Assembly (NCBI GenBank): GCA_030654835.1
Contig: JAURWS010000029.1
Location: 1 to 64,000 of the forward strand
Source: Gammaproteobacteria bacterium
Lineage (GTDB): Bacteria; Pseudomonadota; Gammaproteobacteria; Pseudomonadales; Pseudohongiellaceae
Direction of reading: 5' to 3'
Length of the DNA stretch: 64,000 nt
A model generated the notes under the pieces. It worked only from the letters and a program-made list of their open reading frames with translations. It had not been told where the DNA came from and ran no database searches. Below are positions 14,545 through 23,677 of this stretch, one piece after another. Position 1 is the stretch's first letter. Each line of letters begins with the position of its first letter. The position numbers and the translations under genes are program-made.

Positions 14545-17160
14545 TCACACCCCGCTCGGGATTCCCGGGAAGAGATTGCGCTTGATGCCACCACCAAGCA
14601 GACGAGCCGGCCAACGGAACGAGCTGACAAAAGACACCAGCACAGCAGCTCCGTAGGGAATCGCCTGAATCGTCAGCACAATGCTCCAGACACGCAGATC
14701 CGGGCTGCCATATTCGCGCGGCACCAGACTGAGAGCGAACACCGCCAGACACAGACTTACCAACATCAGCAACTCTTCACGCACGGCAGTCAACGCCTGC
14801 AACACGGCCGATGGGCGAGCGCACTTGGGCGTCCGTACAAACGGCATGTCATCGGTGAACAGCCCTTTCAGAGTCGCAAGTCCGACAGTGTGTGACAGTG
14901 CGAGTCCGGCAACTGCGGCAGCAAAAGTCTGACGCAAATTCGCCTTCACTCGCGAACGGTACAGATACACCATCTTCGAGAGCTTGAAGACGAACAACGA
15001 CAGCGGCAGCACCGAGAACATCACCAGCGGCGCATCGATCTGCGTCGGAGAGACGATCATCGCGATGGACCAGGCAATCGCTGCCATGTTGAAAATCAGG
15101 TTGAATCCGTCAGCGACCCAGGGCAACCAGCCAGCCAGGAAGTGATAGCGCTGGCCCATGGTCAGTGCAGACTTCCTGGTGCTGAACAGTTCCGCCGTGT
15201 GACGACGCAGAATCTGCATCGCACCGTAGGCCCAGCGGAAGCGCTGCTTCTTGTAGTCGATGAAGGTGTCAGGCATCAGCCCACGGCCGTAACTGTAAGA
15301 AAGATACATGGCCTCGTAGCCCGCTTCGAAGATGCGCAGGCCAAGCTCCGCATCTTCAGTGATGCACCACTCGCCCCAGCCGCCCAATTCGTCCAGCACT
15401 GCACGACGCACCAGCGTCATGGTGCCGTGTTGAATGATGGCGTTGCGCTCGTTGCGCGTGATCATGCCAATCTCAAAGAAGCCACGGTATTCCGCGAAGC
15501 ACATCGACTTGAAGGCATTGTCGTCATGGTCGCGGTAATCCTGTGGTGATTGCACGATCGCGATTTTTGGATTCTCGAAAGCACCGACCAGATCACGCAA
15601 CCAGTTCGGCTCTACCTGATAATCGCTGTCAATGGCGGCGATCACTTCCACATCTTTGTGAGTGCGCTCCAGTGCAAAATTCAGTGCGCCTGCCTTGAAG
15701 CCTGCCAATGGGGCTACGTGGAAGAAGCGGAAACGCTCTCCAAGCTTGGCACAATGCGCTTCAACGGGACGCCAGACAGCCTCGTCACGGGTATTGTTGT
15801 CGATGACCAATACTTCGAAATCCGGGTAATCGAGACGCGCCAGGGCGTCCAGTGTCTCGATCATCATGTCTGCCGGTTCATTGTAGGCAGGCACGTGGAT
15901 CGATACTTTCGGAACCCGTGACAGATTCAGTTGTGTCGGCTTGATCTGACGACGACGCGTGGTGTACCAATGCGCCTCCGCCCACTCGTGAGCCTCTGTC
16001 AGCAGAATGGTAATGACACCGAGCATGCCGATGACCAGCAACACGCCGACGATAAATGACGTCACGGTCAGATATTGTTGTGAGTAGTCATAGATGATCC
16101 AGACCAGCACTGTCGCTGCACCGGACGCCACCAGCGCCATCAGTCCGTGGCCCTTGGTGCGCAGGGTTTGACTGTTGACGAAGAAGAAACCCAGCATGAT
16201 GACCGAGCTGAGAATGGAGATCACCGCCAGCACACGCCAGTCCGGAACGCGGACGATCGGTTCGGCGAACGAGAACTTGGGATTGCGCTCGACGTCGTAA
16301 ACGCCCCAGTACGCTCCAACTCCGCCTTCGTTCTGGGCCTTCCAGGGCTGATCGAAAGCTTCCATCAGGAAGTATTCATAATTTTCCTGTGCCGCACGGT
16401 GCAGGAAACGACGCAGGAACAACGCCTCGTTGGCTTCGCTGGCGACCGCTGCCTCGCGGGTACGGCCATCGGACGGCCAGCCCACTTCGCCGATCAGAAT
16501 GGGTTTGTCCGGAAACGCCTCTTCCAGTTGCTTCATCTTGTCAACGATGTAGTCTTCGGCCAGATCCACATCAATGCCTTCCCAGTACGGCAGCATGTGC
16601 ACGGTCAGGAAGTCGACATGTTCTGCCAGCTCGGGATGACTCAACCAGACATGCCACGGCTCTGCGGTGCTGACCGGCTGGGTTACCTGGCTCTTGACGC
16701 GTTCCAGCATCGCCACCATTTCTTCCATGGAGAATTCACCACGCAAGGTGGTTTCGTTACCTACCATCACCCGGGTGATGTTGTCATAGGTATTGGCCAG
16801 CGCAATGCCCGCCTCGATTTCCTGCTGATCGGTCTCGTCATCGGTACCCAGCCAGATGCCGAGCGTGATATCGAGATCATGCTGATCGGCAATCGCGGGG
16901 ATTTCCGCCAGACTGCGCAGACTGGAGTAGGTACGCAGTGCCTGAGCCTTGCCAGCCAGCAACTCGACATCCTCGCGGATTTCTTCCGAGCTGGGCATGA
17001 TATTGAGGATACCGTTCTGATTGGCGCGGAACGGAGAGAAAGCGAAGCCGCTGATCTGTTCAGGCCAGGGCACGACTTCTGTAGGACGGTTAATCAGCGC
17101 CCACAATGAAAACGTGACCGCTGCAAACAACAGGGCTACAAGCAAACTCGAAATACGCAT
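14545..17160 (-). CDS. Two-domain glucan synthase: GH17-like domain plus processive GT2 (NdvB-like)
   Basis: This 871-residue membrane protein has an N-terminal helix (residues 4-24), then a GH17-like glucanase/transglycosylase domain to about residue 290. VMVGNETTLRG carries the likely acid Glu and ILIGEVGWPSDG the nucleophile Glu. Several helices precede a GT2 domain near residues 420-660 with VPAYNEP, AIDSDYQ (the D-x-D), WCITEDAELG (the TED base) and KKQRFRWAYG (the Q-x-x-R-W). More membrane helices follow. This architecture matches NdvB-type proteins that make and cyclise or branch beta-1,3 glucans for periplasm or biofilm. The linkage made here is inferred. The transcript ends at the terminator at 14443-14473. 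Confidence 0.87.
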   Translation of the reverse strand: MRISSLLVALLFAAVTFSLWALINRPTEVVPWPEQISGFAFSPFRANQNGILNIMPSSEEIREDVELLAGKAQALRTYSSLRSLAEIPAIADQHDLDITLGIWLGTDDETDQQEIEAGIALANTYDNITRVMVGNETTLRGEFSMEEMVAMLERVKSQVTQPVSTAEPWHVWLSHPELAEHVDFLTVHMLPYWEGIDVDLAEDYIVDKMKQLEEAFPDKPILIGEVGWPSDGRTREAAVASEANEALFLRRFLHRAAQENYEYFLMEAFDQPWKAQNEGGVGAYWGVYDVERNPKFSFAEPIVRVPDWRVLAVISILSSVIMLGFFFVNSQTLRTKGHGLMALVASGAATVLVWIIYDYSQQYLTVTSFIVGVLLVIGMLGVITILLTEAHEWAEAHWYTTRRRQIKPTQLNLSRVPKVSIHVPAYNEPADMMIETLDALARLDYPDFEVLVIDNNTRDEAVWRPVEAHCAKLGERFRFFHVAPLAGFKAGALNFALERTHKDVEVIAAIDSDYQVEPNWLRDLVGAFENPKIAIVQSPQDYRDHDDNAFKSMCFAEYRGFFEIGMITRNERNAIIQHGTMTLVRRAVLDELGGWGEWCITEDAELGLRIFEAGYEAMYLSYSYGRGLMPDTFIDYKKQRFRWAYGAMQILRRHTAELFSTRKSALTMGQRYHFLAGWLPWVADGFNLIFNMAAIAWSIAMIVSPTQIDAPLVMFSVLPLSLFVFKLSKMVYLYRSRVKANLRQTFAAAVAGLALSHTVGLATLKGLFTDDMPFVRTPKCARPSAVLQALTAVREELLMLVSLCLAVFALSLVPREYGSPDLRVWSIVLTIQAIPYGAAVLVSFVSSFRWPARLLGGGIKRNLFPGIPSGV

Positions 17161-17348
17161 ATATGGGTATCAGAATAGTTGGAAGGGGGGGTGGGAACGG
17201 CGCGCATCATAGGGTGGCGTCCTGGTGCCGTCAATAGCTCGACAAAGAAAAATATAGTTTGCGAAACGACTTGAAATGGCACGACTTTTTTCAGCATCAA
17301 GGGGCGATTTTTTCGCACCAAAAATGTCCAAAAACCAGCCCAGCCGCA

Positions 17349-17388
17349 CTGTAATTTAACCGTCATGATTCTGTAATTTACAGTCAGC
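17349..17388 (+). promoter_or_regulatory. Pho-box-like repeat series, upstream of the secreted hydrolase
   Basis: Four 7-mers at strict 11-base spacing read CTGTAAT (17349), CCGTCAT (17360), CTGTAAT (17371) and AGTCAGC (17382), with linkers TTAA, GATT and TTAC. PhoB half-sites are CTGTCAT-like with 4-base linkers. The orientation points to the plus-strand hydrolase 210 bases away, but no good -10 lies at the usual distance, so this is a candidate only. Confidence 0.5.
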
Positions 17389-17415
17389 ATTCACCACTTC
17401 CTGCCCTTGCGCACT

Positions 17416-17453
17416 TGCCATAGTTACAACATGCCATAGTTGCACCTTGCCAT
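17416..17453 (+). repeat. Three direct repeats at 16-bp spacing
   Basis: TGCCATAG at 17416, TGCCATAG at 17432 and TGCCATAC at 17448 recur at exactly 16 bases, with partly conserved flanks (GTTACAA, GTTGCAC). They lie in the 438-base gap between the divergent glucan synthase and hydrolase genes and may be a regulator binding array. The rest of the gap shows nothing else recognised. Confidence 0.65.
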
Positions 17454-17598
17454 ACCATTGTTACTGCAGTATGAACCATGCAAGCTGTACGCCACCTTAA
17501 TACCGGAATCGGTGACAAGACCGGTGCAGGCCTGCAATACTTCCACGGGCGGCCCTGCGACACAGCCCGTAATCGCTTCCCAAGCGCCTGGAGAACCC

Positions 17599-18294
17599 AT
17601 GAAACGAGTGATTCTGCAATCGATAGCCCTTTGCCTGCTGTTCGCTACCACACTCAGCCACGCCGAACGTGTGGAAGTGGCGCTGAGTGACGGCAGCACA
17701 CTGGGTGTCTACCTGCTGTATCCAGAACCTCAGGCGAATACCTCACACCCACTGGTGATTCTGATGGGTGGCGGCTCTGGAGAAGAGGGAATAGCCAGAG
17801 ATGTTCAGGGCGGCGTGGGACAGGATCTCGCGCAGAGGGGGTATGTGGTAGCCGTGCCGGTATCGCCCAACGCTCGGTCGTTCCGGGGCGAGAACAATCG
17901 TCTGATCCCCCTGTTGGTGGAAGCGCTGAAGAAAGACGAGCGGGTCCGCCAGGGCAAGTCACTGTTGGCGGGTATCTCCAACGGCGGAATGTCAGCGCTG
18001 GAAGTCGCCGCAGCAGCACCTCAGGAGTATGCAGGAATCATGGCCGTACCGGCATTGGTGCCGCGCGGGCTAAACCTGCGCGCCTTGGCAGGCATGCCAA
18101 TCTATTTGCGCATCGGCGATCAGGATGAGGCTGGCTGGCAGGACCAGCTTGACGAGACTGCGGCGACACTGCGTGCCGCCGGCGCTCAGGTGGATGCGGG
18201 GCTGGTGTTCATGTCACCCCACATGTTTGCAATGGAATGGGAAACTCTCGATCCCTGGCTGCAGACCATATTGCCGACGACGACCGGCAATTGA
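17599..18294 (+). CDS. Secreted alpha/beta hydrolase (dienelactone hydrolase/PHB depolymerase-like)
   Basis: The ATG at 17599 has GGAG upstream and begins a clear signal peptide (MKRVILQSIALCLLFATTLS, then HA); the frame extends upstream without support. The mature protein of about 210 residues has MGGGSGEEG (oxyanion region), the nucleophile elbow GISNGGMSA (Gly-x-Ser-x-Gly), a likely Asp in LRIGDQDEAGW and a C-terminal His in FMSPHMFAMEW, which together form a Ser-Asp-His triad. The family includes small esterases, depolymerases and carboxylesterases; the substrate is unknown. A Pho-box-like repeat series upstream would fit release of a nutrient from an ester, but that is inference. It converges with fabV. 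Confidence 0.8.
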   Translation: MKRVILQSIALCLLFATTLSHAERVEVALSDGSTLGVYLLYPEPQANTSHPLVILMGGGSGEEGIARDVQGGVGQDLAQRGYVVAVPVSPNARSFRGENNRLIPLLVEALKKDERVRQGKSLLAGISNGGMSALEVAAAAPQEYAGIMAVPALVPRGLNLRALAGMPIYLRIGDQDEAGWQDQLDETAATLRAAGAQVDAGLVFMSPHMFAMEWETLDPWLQTILPTTTGN

Positions 18295-18313
18295 TCGGCA
18301 GTCATTTGAACCA

Positions 18314-19498
18314 TTAGAAGTTGGTGGCGACCAGCGGTGTAGTCTCCGCATCATAGTCAATCCCGGCGACACCGAAGCCAAAGAGCTTCAGGAAGTCACT
18401 GTTGTAACCCTTGTAGTCGGTCAACTGCAGCAGATTTTCTTCCGTCACCAGCGGCCAGATGGCCTCGACCTTCGCTTGAATGGCAGGGTTCAATTCCTTG
18501 TCGTCGACACGGAAGCGGCCCGCGTCGTCCAGTCTTGGGCTGGCGTTATACAGACATTCAGTGAAGAGTCGCTGGATCTGTTCGATACAGCCCTCATTGC
18601 TGCCATCTTCCTTCATTACCTTGATCAAAATGGACAGATAAAGCGGCATCACTGGAATCGCGGAACTTGCCTGCGTCACAAGGGCTTTGAGCACGGCGAC
18701 TCTTGCTGCACCGGAAACGCCCTGCAGACGGACATTGATGGCGCGCGCAGCGCGATCCAGATCCTCTTTCGCTTTCCCAATGGTGGCGTGTCCGTAAATC
18801 GGCCAGGTTAACTTATCGCCCAGATAGGTATAGGCCACCGTCTGGCAGTTTTGTGCCAGTAGATCGGCTTCTTGCAGAGCCTTCATCCACAGCTCCCAGT
18901 CCTCCCCTCCCATGACCTTGACGGTCGCGGCAATCTCCTCTTCGCCGGCAGGCTCAACGGTGATATCGCTGATCTTCAGTGTGTCGGTATTCAAATTCTT
19001 TGCCGTGTAGGCCGAACCGATTGGCTTGAGCACGGAGGAGTAAACCTCACCGGAAACCGGGTCTGTGCGCCTCGGAGCGGCTAGACTGTAGACCACCAGA
19101 TCGACCTTGCCGATGCCACTCTTCAGTAGCTCAACGACCTGCTCCTTGCAGGCGGTGGAGAAGGCATCGCCATTGATGGTATGCGCATAAAGATCTTCTG
19201 CAGCAGCGGCATCATGGAAAGCGGCAGTGTTGTAGTACCCGGCGGAAGCAGTCTTGCTGTCGGTTGGCGGTCTCTCGAAACAGACCCCCAGGGTCTTCGC
19301 ACCACTGCCAAATGCTGCTGTGATGCGGGAAGCGAGACCATAACCCGTAGAGCACCCGAGCACGAGCACGGTCTTCGGGCCGCCTGCGACTGCACCTTGT
19401 GCTTTGGTGAAAGCGATCTGCTCCTTCACGTTGGCCGCACAGCCTTGAGGGTGTGCATTGATACAAATGAAACCGCGAACTTTAGACTTGATAATCAT
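18314..19498 (-). CDS. fabV: FabV, trans-2-enoyl-ACP/CoA reductase (NADH)
   Basis: The start at 19498 gives MIIKSKVRGFICINAHPQGC, the family N-terminus; an earlier Met adds nine residues. The 394-residue length is typical. VLVLGCSTGYGLASR is the NAD-binding glycine-rich loop, and Tyr235 and Lys244 (YGHATIGKAK) make the FabV Y-x8-K catalytic pair at exactly the expected numbering. It reduces the enoyl double bond in the last step of fatty-acid elongation, and FabV enzymes are known for triclosan insensitivity compared with FabI. No other fab gene is adjacent. It is convergent with the secreted hydrolase, with 20 bases between their stops. Confidence 0.95.
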   Translation of the reverse strand: MIIKSKVRGFICINAHPQGCAANVKEQIAFTKAQGAVAGGPKTVLVLGCSTGYGLASRITAAFGSGAKTLGVCFERPPTDSKTASAGYYNTAAFHDAAAAEDLYAHTINGDAFSTACKEQVVELLKSGIGKVDLVVYSLAAPRRTDPVSGEVYSSVLKPIGSAYTAKNLNTDTLKISDITVEPAGEEEIAATVKVMGGEDWELWMKALQEADLLAQNCQTVAYTYLGDKLTWPIYGHATIGKAKEDLDRAARAINVRLQGVSGAARVAVLKALVTQASSAIPVMPLYLSILIKVMKEDGSNEGCIEQIQRLFTECLYNASPRLDDAGRFRVDDKELNPAIQAKVEAIWPLVTEENLLQLTDYKGYNSDFLKLFGFGVAGIDYDAETTPLVATNF

Positions 19499-19644
19499 GA
19501 ATCGTCCTGTGTCTGGATTTGACAATTACGCAACCGGTGACGGCGCAGCCTTCTACCAGTGCGATCAAAGGTCGCCATTATAGTGCTGCACCGCTGAGAA
19601 AGCAGAGCTTTTTTCCCATCCTGCCAGGGCATAAGACTGCGGAA

Positions 19645-20592
19645 TCAGGACACGGAACTCTCCCTGAAAGCAGCCGGAGCTGCATGTCCGGTGCGCCTGA
19701 GCATCAGGATATTCCCGAGCAGAATCAGCCCTACTCCGACCACGGCATTGAAGGTCCAATGGTAGTCCTCGAAGACTGTTGAGAATCCCAGAGCCACCAC
19801 CGGGATCGCGACACTGACATATGAGCTGCGCTCTGGCCCGATACGCATACCCAATGTGAAGTAGGCTATAAAAGCGATTACGGAGCCGAAGAATGCCAGA
19901 TAAAACAGGGAGGAAATATAGCTGAACGAGATATCAAAAGTTAATGTATCACCTGAGCCGAAGACAACAATATACATGAACAATGCCCCATAACCCATTG
20001 CCCATGCTGATGTTTCCAATATCGGTATATTTCTTCCGCCATTGCGAATGGCAATGATGTTGCCCACCGAGGCCATCCAGGCTGCCAGCACACAGAACAA
20101 CGCCCCCAGCCCCTCACCTCCCCCTTCGGGGCCCGCGATGGCGACAAGCTCGGGATAGAAAATCATCATTACCCCAGCGATGCCGATGACGCTGGCGACC
20201 ACTGCACGCCACCTGAAGGGCTGCCTCAGAAACACATACTGGTTGATGCTGGTGAAGATCGGCAGCAAGGAGGAAAGCACTGCCACCATCCCGCTCCCGA
20301 GACGCGCACTGCCCAGGTAAACGAACCAGTAGTTCAGTCCGAACAGCATGAGGCCCTGCGCGGCGACACTGAGATGATCCGCTAGTGAGAACGACACCAG
20401 TCGACCTCGGCGACTCACCAGCAGCCAGATGAACAGCATCAACGAAGCCAGCGTAAAACGGTACGCTACAGAAAGCTCTGGCGGCACGACACCCAGCTGG
20501 AAAGTGATGACAATCCAGGTTGAACCCCAAATGAGTACGATAAGGCAATACAGCGCGAGCGTTTTCAAGGAATTCACATTGGATGGGGACAA
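19645..20592 (-). CDS. EamA/DMT family transporter
   Basis: A 315-residue inner-membrane protein with about ten helices and two EamA repeats: LALYCLIVLIWGSTWIVITF and LNYWFVYLGSARLGSGMVAV in the first, YISSLFYLAFFGSVIAFIAY and SYVSVAIPVVALGFSTVFED in the second. Substrate is not predictable. The start is uncertain: TTG at 20592 gives MSPSNVNSLK, while GTG at 20577 would give a shorter N-terminus, and neither has a strong ribosome site. It sits 147 bases upstream of fabV on the same strand and is divergent from rpsT. It is a distant paralogue of the transporter at 13.5-14.4 kb. Confidence 0.85.
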   Translation of the reverse strand: MSPSNVNSLKTLALYCLIVLIWGSTWIVITFQLGVVPPELSVAYRFTLASLMLFIWLLVSRRGRLVSFSLADHLSVAAQGLMLFGLNYWFVYLGSARLGSGMVAVLSSLLPIFTSINQYVFLRQPFRWRAVVASVIGIAGVMMIFYPELVAIAGPEGGGEGLGALFCVLAAWMASVGNIIAIRNGGRNIPILETSAWAMGYGALFMYIVVFGSGDTLTFDISFSYISSLFYLAFFGSVIAFIAYFTLGMRIGPERSSYVSVAIPVVALGFSTVFEDYHWTFNAVVGVGLILLGNILMLRRTGHAAPAAFRESSVS

Positions 20593-20650
20593 GGTCTCAT
20601 TGTACGTCTTCGGCGCACTCCTTGTCCTCGGGCGCTATTGTCGACTGGCG

Positions 20651-20678
20651 CTTGTGGACTACTACTTGTGGACTACTA
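20651..20678 (+). repeat. Perfect 14-bp tandem duplication
   Basis: CTTGTGGACTACTA is repeated exactly back to back (20651-20664 and 20665-20678) in the gap between the EamA gene and rpsT, just upstream of the candidate rpsT promoter. Its role is unknown. Confidence 0.85.
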
Positions 20679-20697
20679 GAAGAGGCCTACTTCTCTG

Positions 20698-20726
20698 TTG
20701 ACAACTTTCATCGAAGGCGGCATAGT
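20698..20726 (+). promoter_or_regulatory. Candidate sigma-70 promoter of rpsT
   Basis: A perfect -35 TTGACA at 20698-20703 is followed after 17 bases by CATAGT (4 of 6 matches to TATAAT). The implied 5' leader is about 130 bases. A sigma-70 promoter is expected for the monocistronic rpsT. Confidence 0.5.
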
Positions 20727-20820
20727 GTCGCCCTCAAATTCGGCTACCGAAAGTTGATCTTTTCGTCGTCCATTCAGCAAAACTGAACCTGGACTTGCCG
20801 TGATCCGTATCAACACTGAA

Positions 20821-20837
20821 CTGTTCAGACTGAACAG
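20821..20837 (+). promoter_or_regulatory. Palindrome in the rpsT leader
   Basis: CTGTTCA and TGAACAG face each other around GAC, 24 bases before the start codon, and would form a 7-bp hairpin in the mRNA just upstream of the ribosome site. S20 represses its own translation in E. coli, so a leader structure here is plausible; it could also be a DNA operator. Confidence 0.4.
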
Positions 20838-20860
20838 CACATGCATCAAAGGAGCACCAG

Positions 20861-21130
20861 TTGGCTAACTCTGCACAAGCTCAAAAGCGCGCCCGTCAAG
20901 GCGAGGTCCGTCGTCGTCACAACGCGAGCTTTCGCTCAATGGTTCGCACTTATCTGAAAAAAGTCATCGCCGGAATCCAGACCGGTAACTACGAAACAGC
21001 GACCGCTGCATACAATGCTGCAGTGCCTGTTATCGATCGTATGGCTGACAAGGGAATCATCCACAAGAACAAGGCCGCCCGTCACAAGAGCCGCCTGAAT
21101 ACTGCGATTCTTGCACTTAAAGCCGCCTGA
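20861..21130 (+). CDS. rpsT: 30S ribosomal protein S20
   Basis: An 89-residue basic protein starting [20 protein letters not shown] and containing [12 protein letters not shown] and [15 protein letters not shown], all diagnostic for S20, which binds 16S rRNA in the 30S body. The start is TTG (UUG), with AAAGGAGC 6 bases before it. E. coli rpsT also starts with UUG, a weak start tied to autoregulation, so this appears conserved rather than an error. The gene is monocistronic, ending in a strong terminator. It faces proB convergently, as in Pseudomonas. Confidence 0.98.
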   Translation: MANSAQAQKRARQGEVRRRHNASFRSMVRTYLKKVIAGIQTGNYETATAAYNAAVPVIDRMADKGIIHKNKAARHKSRLNTAILALKAA

Positions 21131-21204
21131 TCAGACACGTTCCACTTCCTGATGATCCTTTTCCTGACACTCCAGTAAATGAGTCAGGAGCGGGACGGCA
21201 AAAA

Positions 21205-21231
21205 GAAAAAACCGGCTAATGCCGGTTTTTT
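21205..21231. terminator. Bidirectional terminator between rpsT and proB
   Basis: ACCGGC-TAAT-GCCGGT forms a tight hairpin with an A-run on the left and six T on the right. It can therefore end rpsT on the plus strand and the obg-proB transcript on the minus strand. Confidence 0.92.
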
Positions 21232-21261
21232 CATGTCTGCGAGAAAGGCATGCGAGGTTAA

Positions 21262-22380
21262 CTATTCAACAAGCACCATGTTGTCCCGATGAATAATTTC
21301 CTCTTCGCCTGAATAGCCAAGCAACTCTTCGATACGATCACTGCTGCAGCGCAACAAACGACCAATCTCCTTGCTGTCATAGTTGACCAGGCCACGAGCG
21401 ACCTCCCGCCCTTCCTCATCCACACACGTCACCACTTCCCCACGATCAAAACTGCCCTTGGCAGAGATCACGCCCACAGGAAGCAGACTGCGGCCTGAGT
21501 TCTTTAGAACTTTCACCGCGCCAGCATCAATCACGAGCTGCCCCTTAGCCTTCAGCTGCCCCGCGAGCCACTGCTTGCGAGCTGCCACCGGCTGCTTTTC
21601 AGGCAGCAGCAGCGTCCCAATCTCCTCACCTTGCGCCAGACGCACCAATACATTGACTTCGCGACCATTGGCGATAATGGTACAGGCACCGGAACGCGCC
21701 GCCAGCTTGGCAGCGGAAACCTTTGTGATCATGCCACCACGCCCGACATTGTTGCTGGTGCCTGCCATCGCGGCCAGGCTGGGATCTCCGGCCATGGCGG
21801 TGCTGATCACCGGCGCATCAGGGTTCTGACGCGGGTCAGACTGATGCAGGCCCTTCTGGTCCGTCAGGATCACGAGAGCGTCGGCATTGACCAGATTGGC
21901 CACCAGAGCACCCAACGTATCGTTATCGCCGAAACACAATTCCGCCGTAGCGACAGTGTCGTTCTCATTGATGACCGGAATGACCCGCATGCTCACCAGC
22001 GTCGTAAGCGTGCTGCGAGCATTCAGGTAACGTGTTCGATTGGAGAGATCGTCATGGGTGAGCAGTATCTGCGCAGTATGCACGCCGTACTGCATGAAGC
22101 AGCTTTCATAGGTCTGGATAAGCCCCATCTGCCCGACCGCTGCTGCAGCCTGCTGCAAGTGGATTTCTTTCGGCCTCTTCTTCAATCCCAGCCTGGCTAC
22201 ACCTTCGGCAACCGCGCCAGAGGACACCAGCACCACCTGAATACCCTGACGCTGCAGAGTGACAAGCTGACTCACCCAGGCTGCTATGGCGTCCTTGTCG
22301 AGCCCCAGGCCGTTATTGGTGATCAGCGAACTGCCGATTTTTACGACCCAGCACCGTGTTTTAAGCAAATCTTTACGCAT
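21262..22380 (-). CDS. proB: Glutamate 5-kinase
   Basis: First enzyme of proline synthesis: ATP plus glutamate give glutamyl 5-phosphate. The 372 residues hold an amino acid kinase domain ([82 protein letters not shown]) and a C-terminal PUA domain from about residue 280 ([11 protein letters not shown]...[11 protein letters not shown]). The PUA-bearing form is the one feedback-inhibited by proline in other bacteria. It follows obg on the same strand after a 55-base gap, the gammaproteobacterial order. Confidence 0.97.
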   Translation of the reverse strand: MRKDLLKTRCWVVKIGSSLITNNGLGLDKDAIAAWVSQLVTLQRQGIQVVLVSSGAVAEGVARLGLKKRPKEIHLQQAAAAVGQMGLIQTYESCFMQYGVHTAQILLTHDDLSNRTRYLNARSTLTTLVSMRVIPVINENDTVATAELCFGDNDTLGALVANLVNADALVILTDQKGLHQSDPRQNPDAPVISTAMAGDPSLAAMAGTSNNVGRGGMITKVSAAKLAARSGACTIIANGREVNVLVRLAQGEEIGTLLLPEKQPVAARKQWLAGQLKAKGQLVIDAGAVKVLKNSGRSLLPVGVISAKGSFDRGEVVTCVDEEGREVARGLVNYDSKEIGRLLRCSSDRIEELLGYSGEEEIIHRDNMVLVE

Positions 22381-22435
22381 CGCGCTGCAAACTCATTTCC
22401 AGATTATTGCGAAAGGCCAGCTGGCTGACCGCTGT

Positions 22436-23602
22436 TCAGAAATCTTCCTCTTCCAGATCATCGTCCAGCAAATCGTCATCATCCGTTTCACGACCTGCAC
22501 GAGAGCTCTCGATGCTCTTGCGAATTTCATATTCCATCTCGCGATCCAGCTCAGCCTGGAGCTCCTGGTAATCAGGGTCTTCCAGCAGGCGCTTGCGATG
22601 CTCCTCAACGGAGACCATGATCGCTTGACACAAATCAGGGCAGCCCTCGCCGCTGATCGCTGTAATTTTGAAGACCTTGCCTTTCCAATCGAGCTCACGC
22701 ACCAGCCGCGCGACCAATTCTTCACGCTCATCTTCAGGAATCAGGTCGAATTTATTCAGCACCAGCCAGCGATCCTTCTTCGCGAGTGTCGGACTGAATT
22801 TCTCCAACTCCTCAGCGATTTTGCGAGCATGTTGTACAGGATCTGATTCATCGAGCGGTGCCACGTCGAGAAGATGCAGGAGCAAACGGGTACGGGAGAG
22901 ATGTTTTAAGAAACGAAATCCCAGACCGGCCCCCTCGGAGGCCCCTTCAATGACGCCGGGGATATCGGCCATCACGAAACTACGCTCGGCACTGACGCGC
23001 ACGACCCCAAGGTTCGGCACCAGAGTGGTAAAGGGATAATCGGCGACCTTGGGCTTGGCAGAGGATACCGCCCGAATGAGCGTGGATTTGCCCGCATTAG
23101 GCATACCCAGCAACCCGACATCCGCCAGCACCTTCAACTGCAGCTGCAGCACGCGAAACTCGCCGGGAGTGCCATTGGTGGTCTTGGTGGGAGTTCGATT
23201 GGTGCTGGACTTGAAGCGGGTGTTGCCCAGGCCGTGAATTCCGCCCTTGGCGACCAGAACCATCTGGCCGTCCAACGATATGTCAGCGATCAGTTCCTCT
23301 GTATCCGAGTCCACCACGCTGGTGCCGACAGGAACGCGCACGACCAGATCCTCACCACTGCGACCGGTACAGCCCTTACCGCCGCCGCCCATTCCCGATT
23401 GTGCCCGGTACTGAGGTTGATAGCGGAAGTCCACCAGAGTGTTGAGAGAACTGTCACCCATCAGATGGACACTCCCTCCGTCGCCGCCATCACCACCATT
23501 GGGACCACCCTTGGCGATGAATTTTTCCCTGCGAAAGCTCATGCAGCCATTGCCGCCCTTGCCAGCTTCAACAGTTATCTCGGCCTCATCAACGAACTTC
23601 AT
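22436..23602 (-). CDS. obg: Obg/CgtA ribosome-associated GTPase
   Basis: This 388-residue protein has the glycine-rich Obg fold at residues 1-158 ([20 protein letters not shown]). The G domain follows, with G1 [21 protein letters not shown]3 [20 protein letters not shown]4 NKFDL and G5 TAISGEG. An acidic C-terminal tail ends [14 protein letters not shown], the type seen in gammaproteobacterial Obg. It acts in 50S assembly and stringent-response signalling and is essential in most bacteria. It lies downstream of rplU-rpmA, but a hairpin with T-run at 23678-23709 lies between, so expression may be partly uncoupled. Confidence 0.98.
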   Translation of the reverse strand: MKFVDEAEITVEAGKGGNGCMSFRREKFIAKGGPNGGDGGDGGSVHLMGDSSLNTLVDFRYQPQYRAQSGMGGGGKGCTGRSGEDLVVRVPVGTSVVDSDTEELIADISLDGQMVLVAKGGIHGLGNTRFKSSTNRTPTKTTNGTPGEFRVLQLQLKVLADVGLLGMPNAGKSTLIRAVSSAKPKVADYPFTTLVPNLGVVRVSAERSFVMADIPGVIEGASEGAGLGFRFLKHLSRTRLLLHLLDVAPLDESDPVQHARKIAEELEKFSPTLAKKDRWLVLNKFDLIPEDEREELVARLVRELDWKGKVFKITAISGEGCPDLCQAIMVSVEEHRKRLLEDPDYQELQAELDREMEYEIRKSIESSRAGRETDDDDLLDDDLEEEDF

Positions 23603-23677
23603 GTCATACCTGCCAGGTCAGAAGACAGTGCGCCCTCTGCAAAATAATACACTCGAAATGGACGCGAAAGCCCATAT

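Noticed and set aside
17349-17388. Pho-box reading for the glucan synthase on the minus strand
   Set aside because: On the minus strand the 11-base register gives GCTGACT, ATTACAG and ATGACGG, poor matches to the CTGTCAT half-site.
20821-20837. CTGTTCA-GAC-TGAACAG as a LexA box
   Set aside because: The centre lacks the AT-rich CTGTATATATATACAG pattern and rpsT is not an SOS gene; kept only as a leader palindrome.
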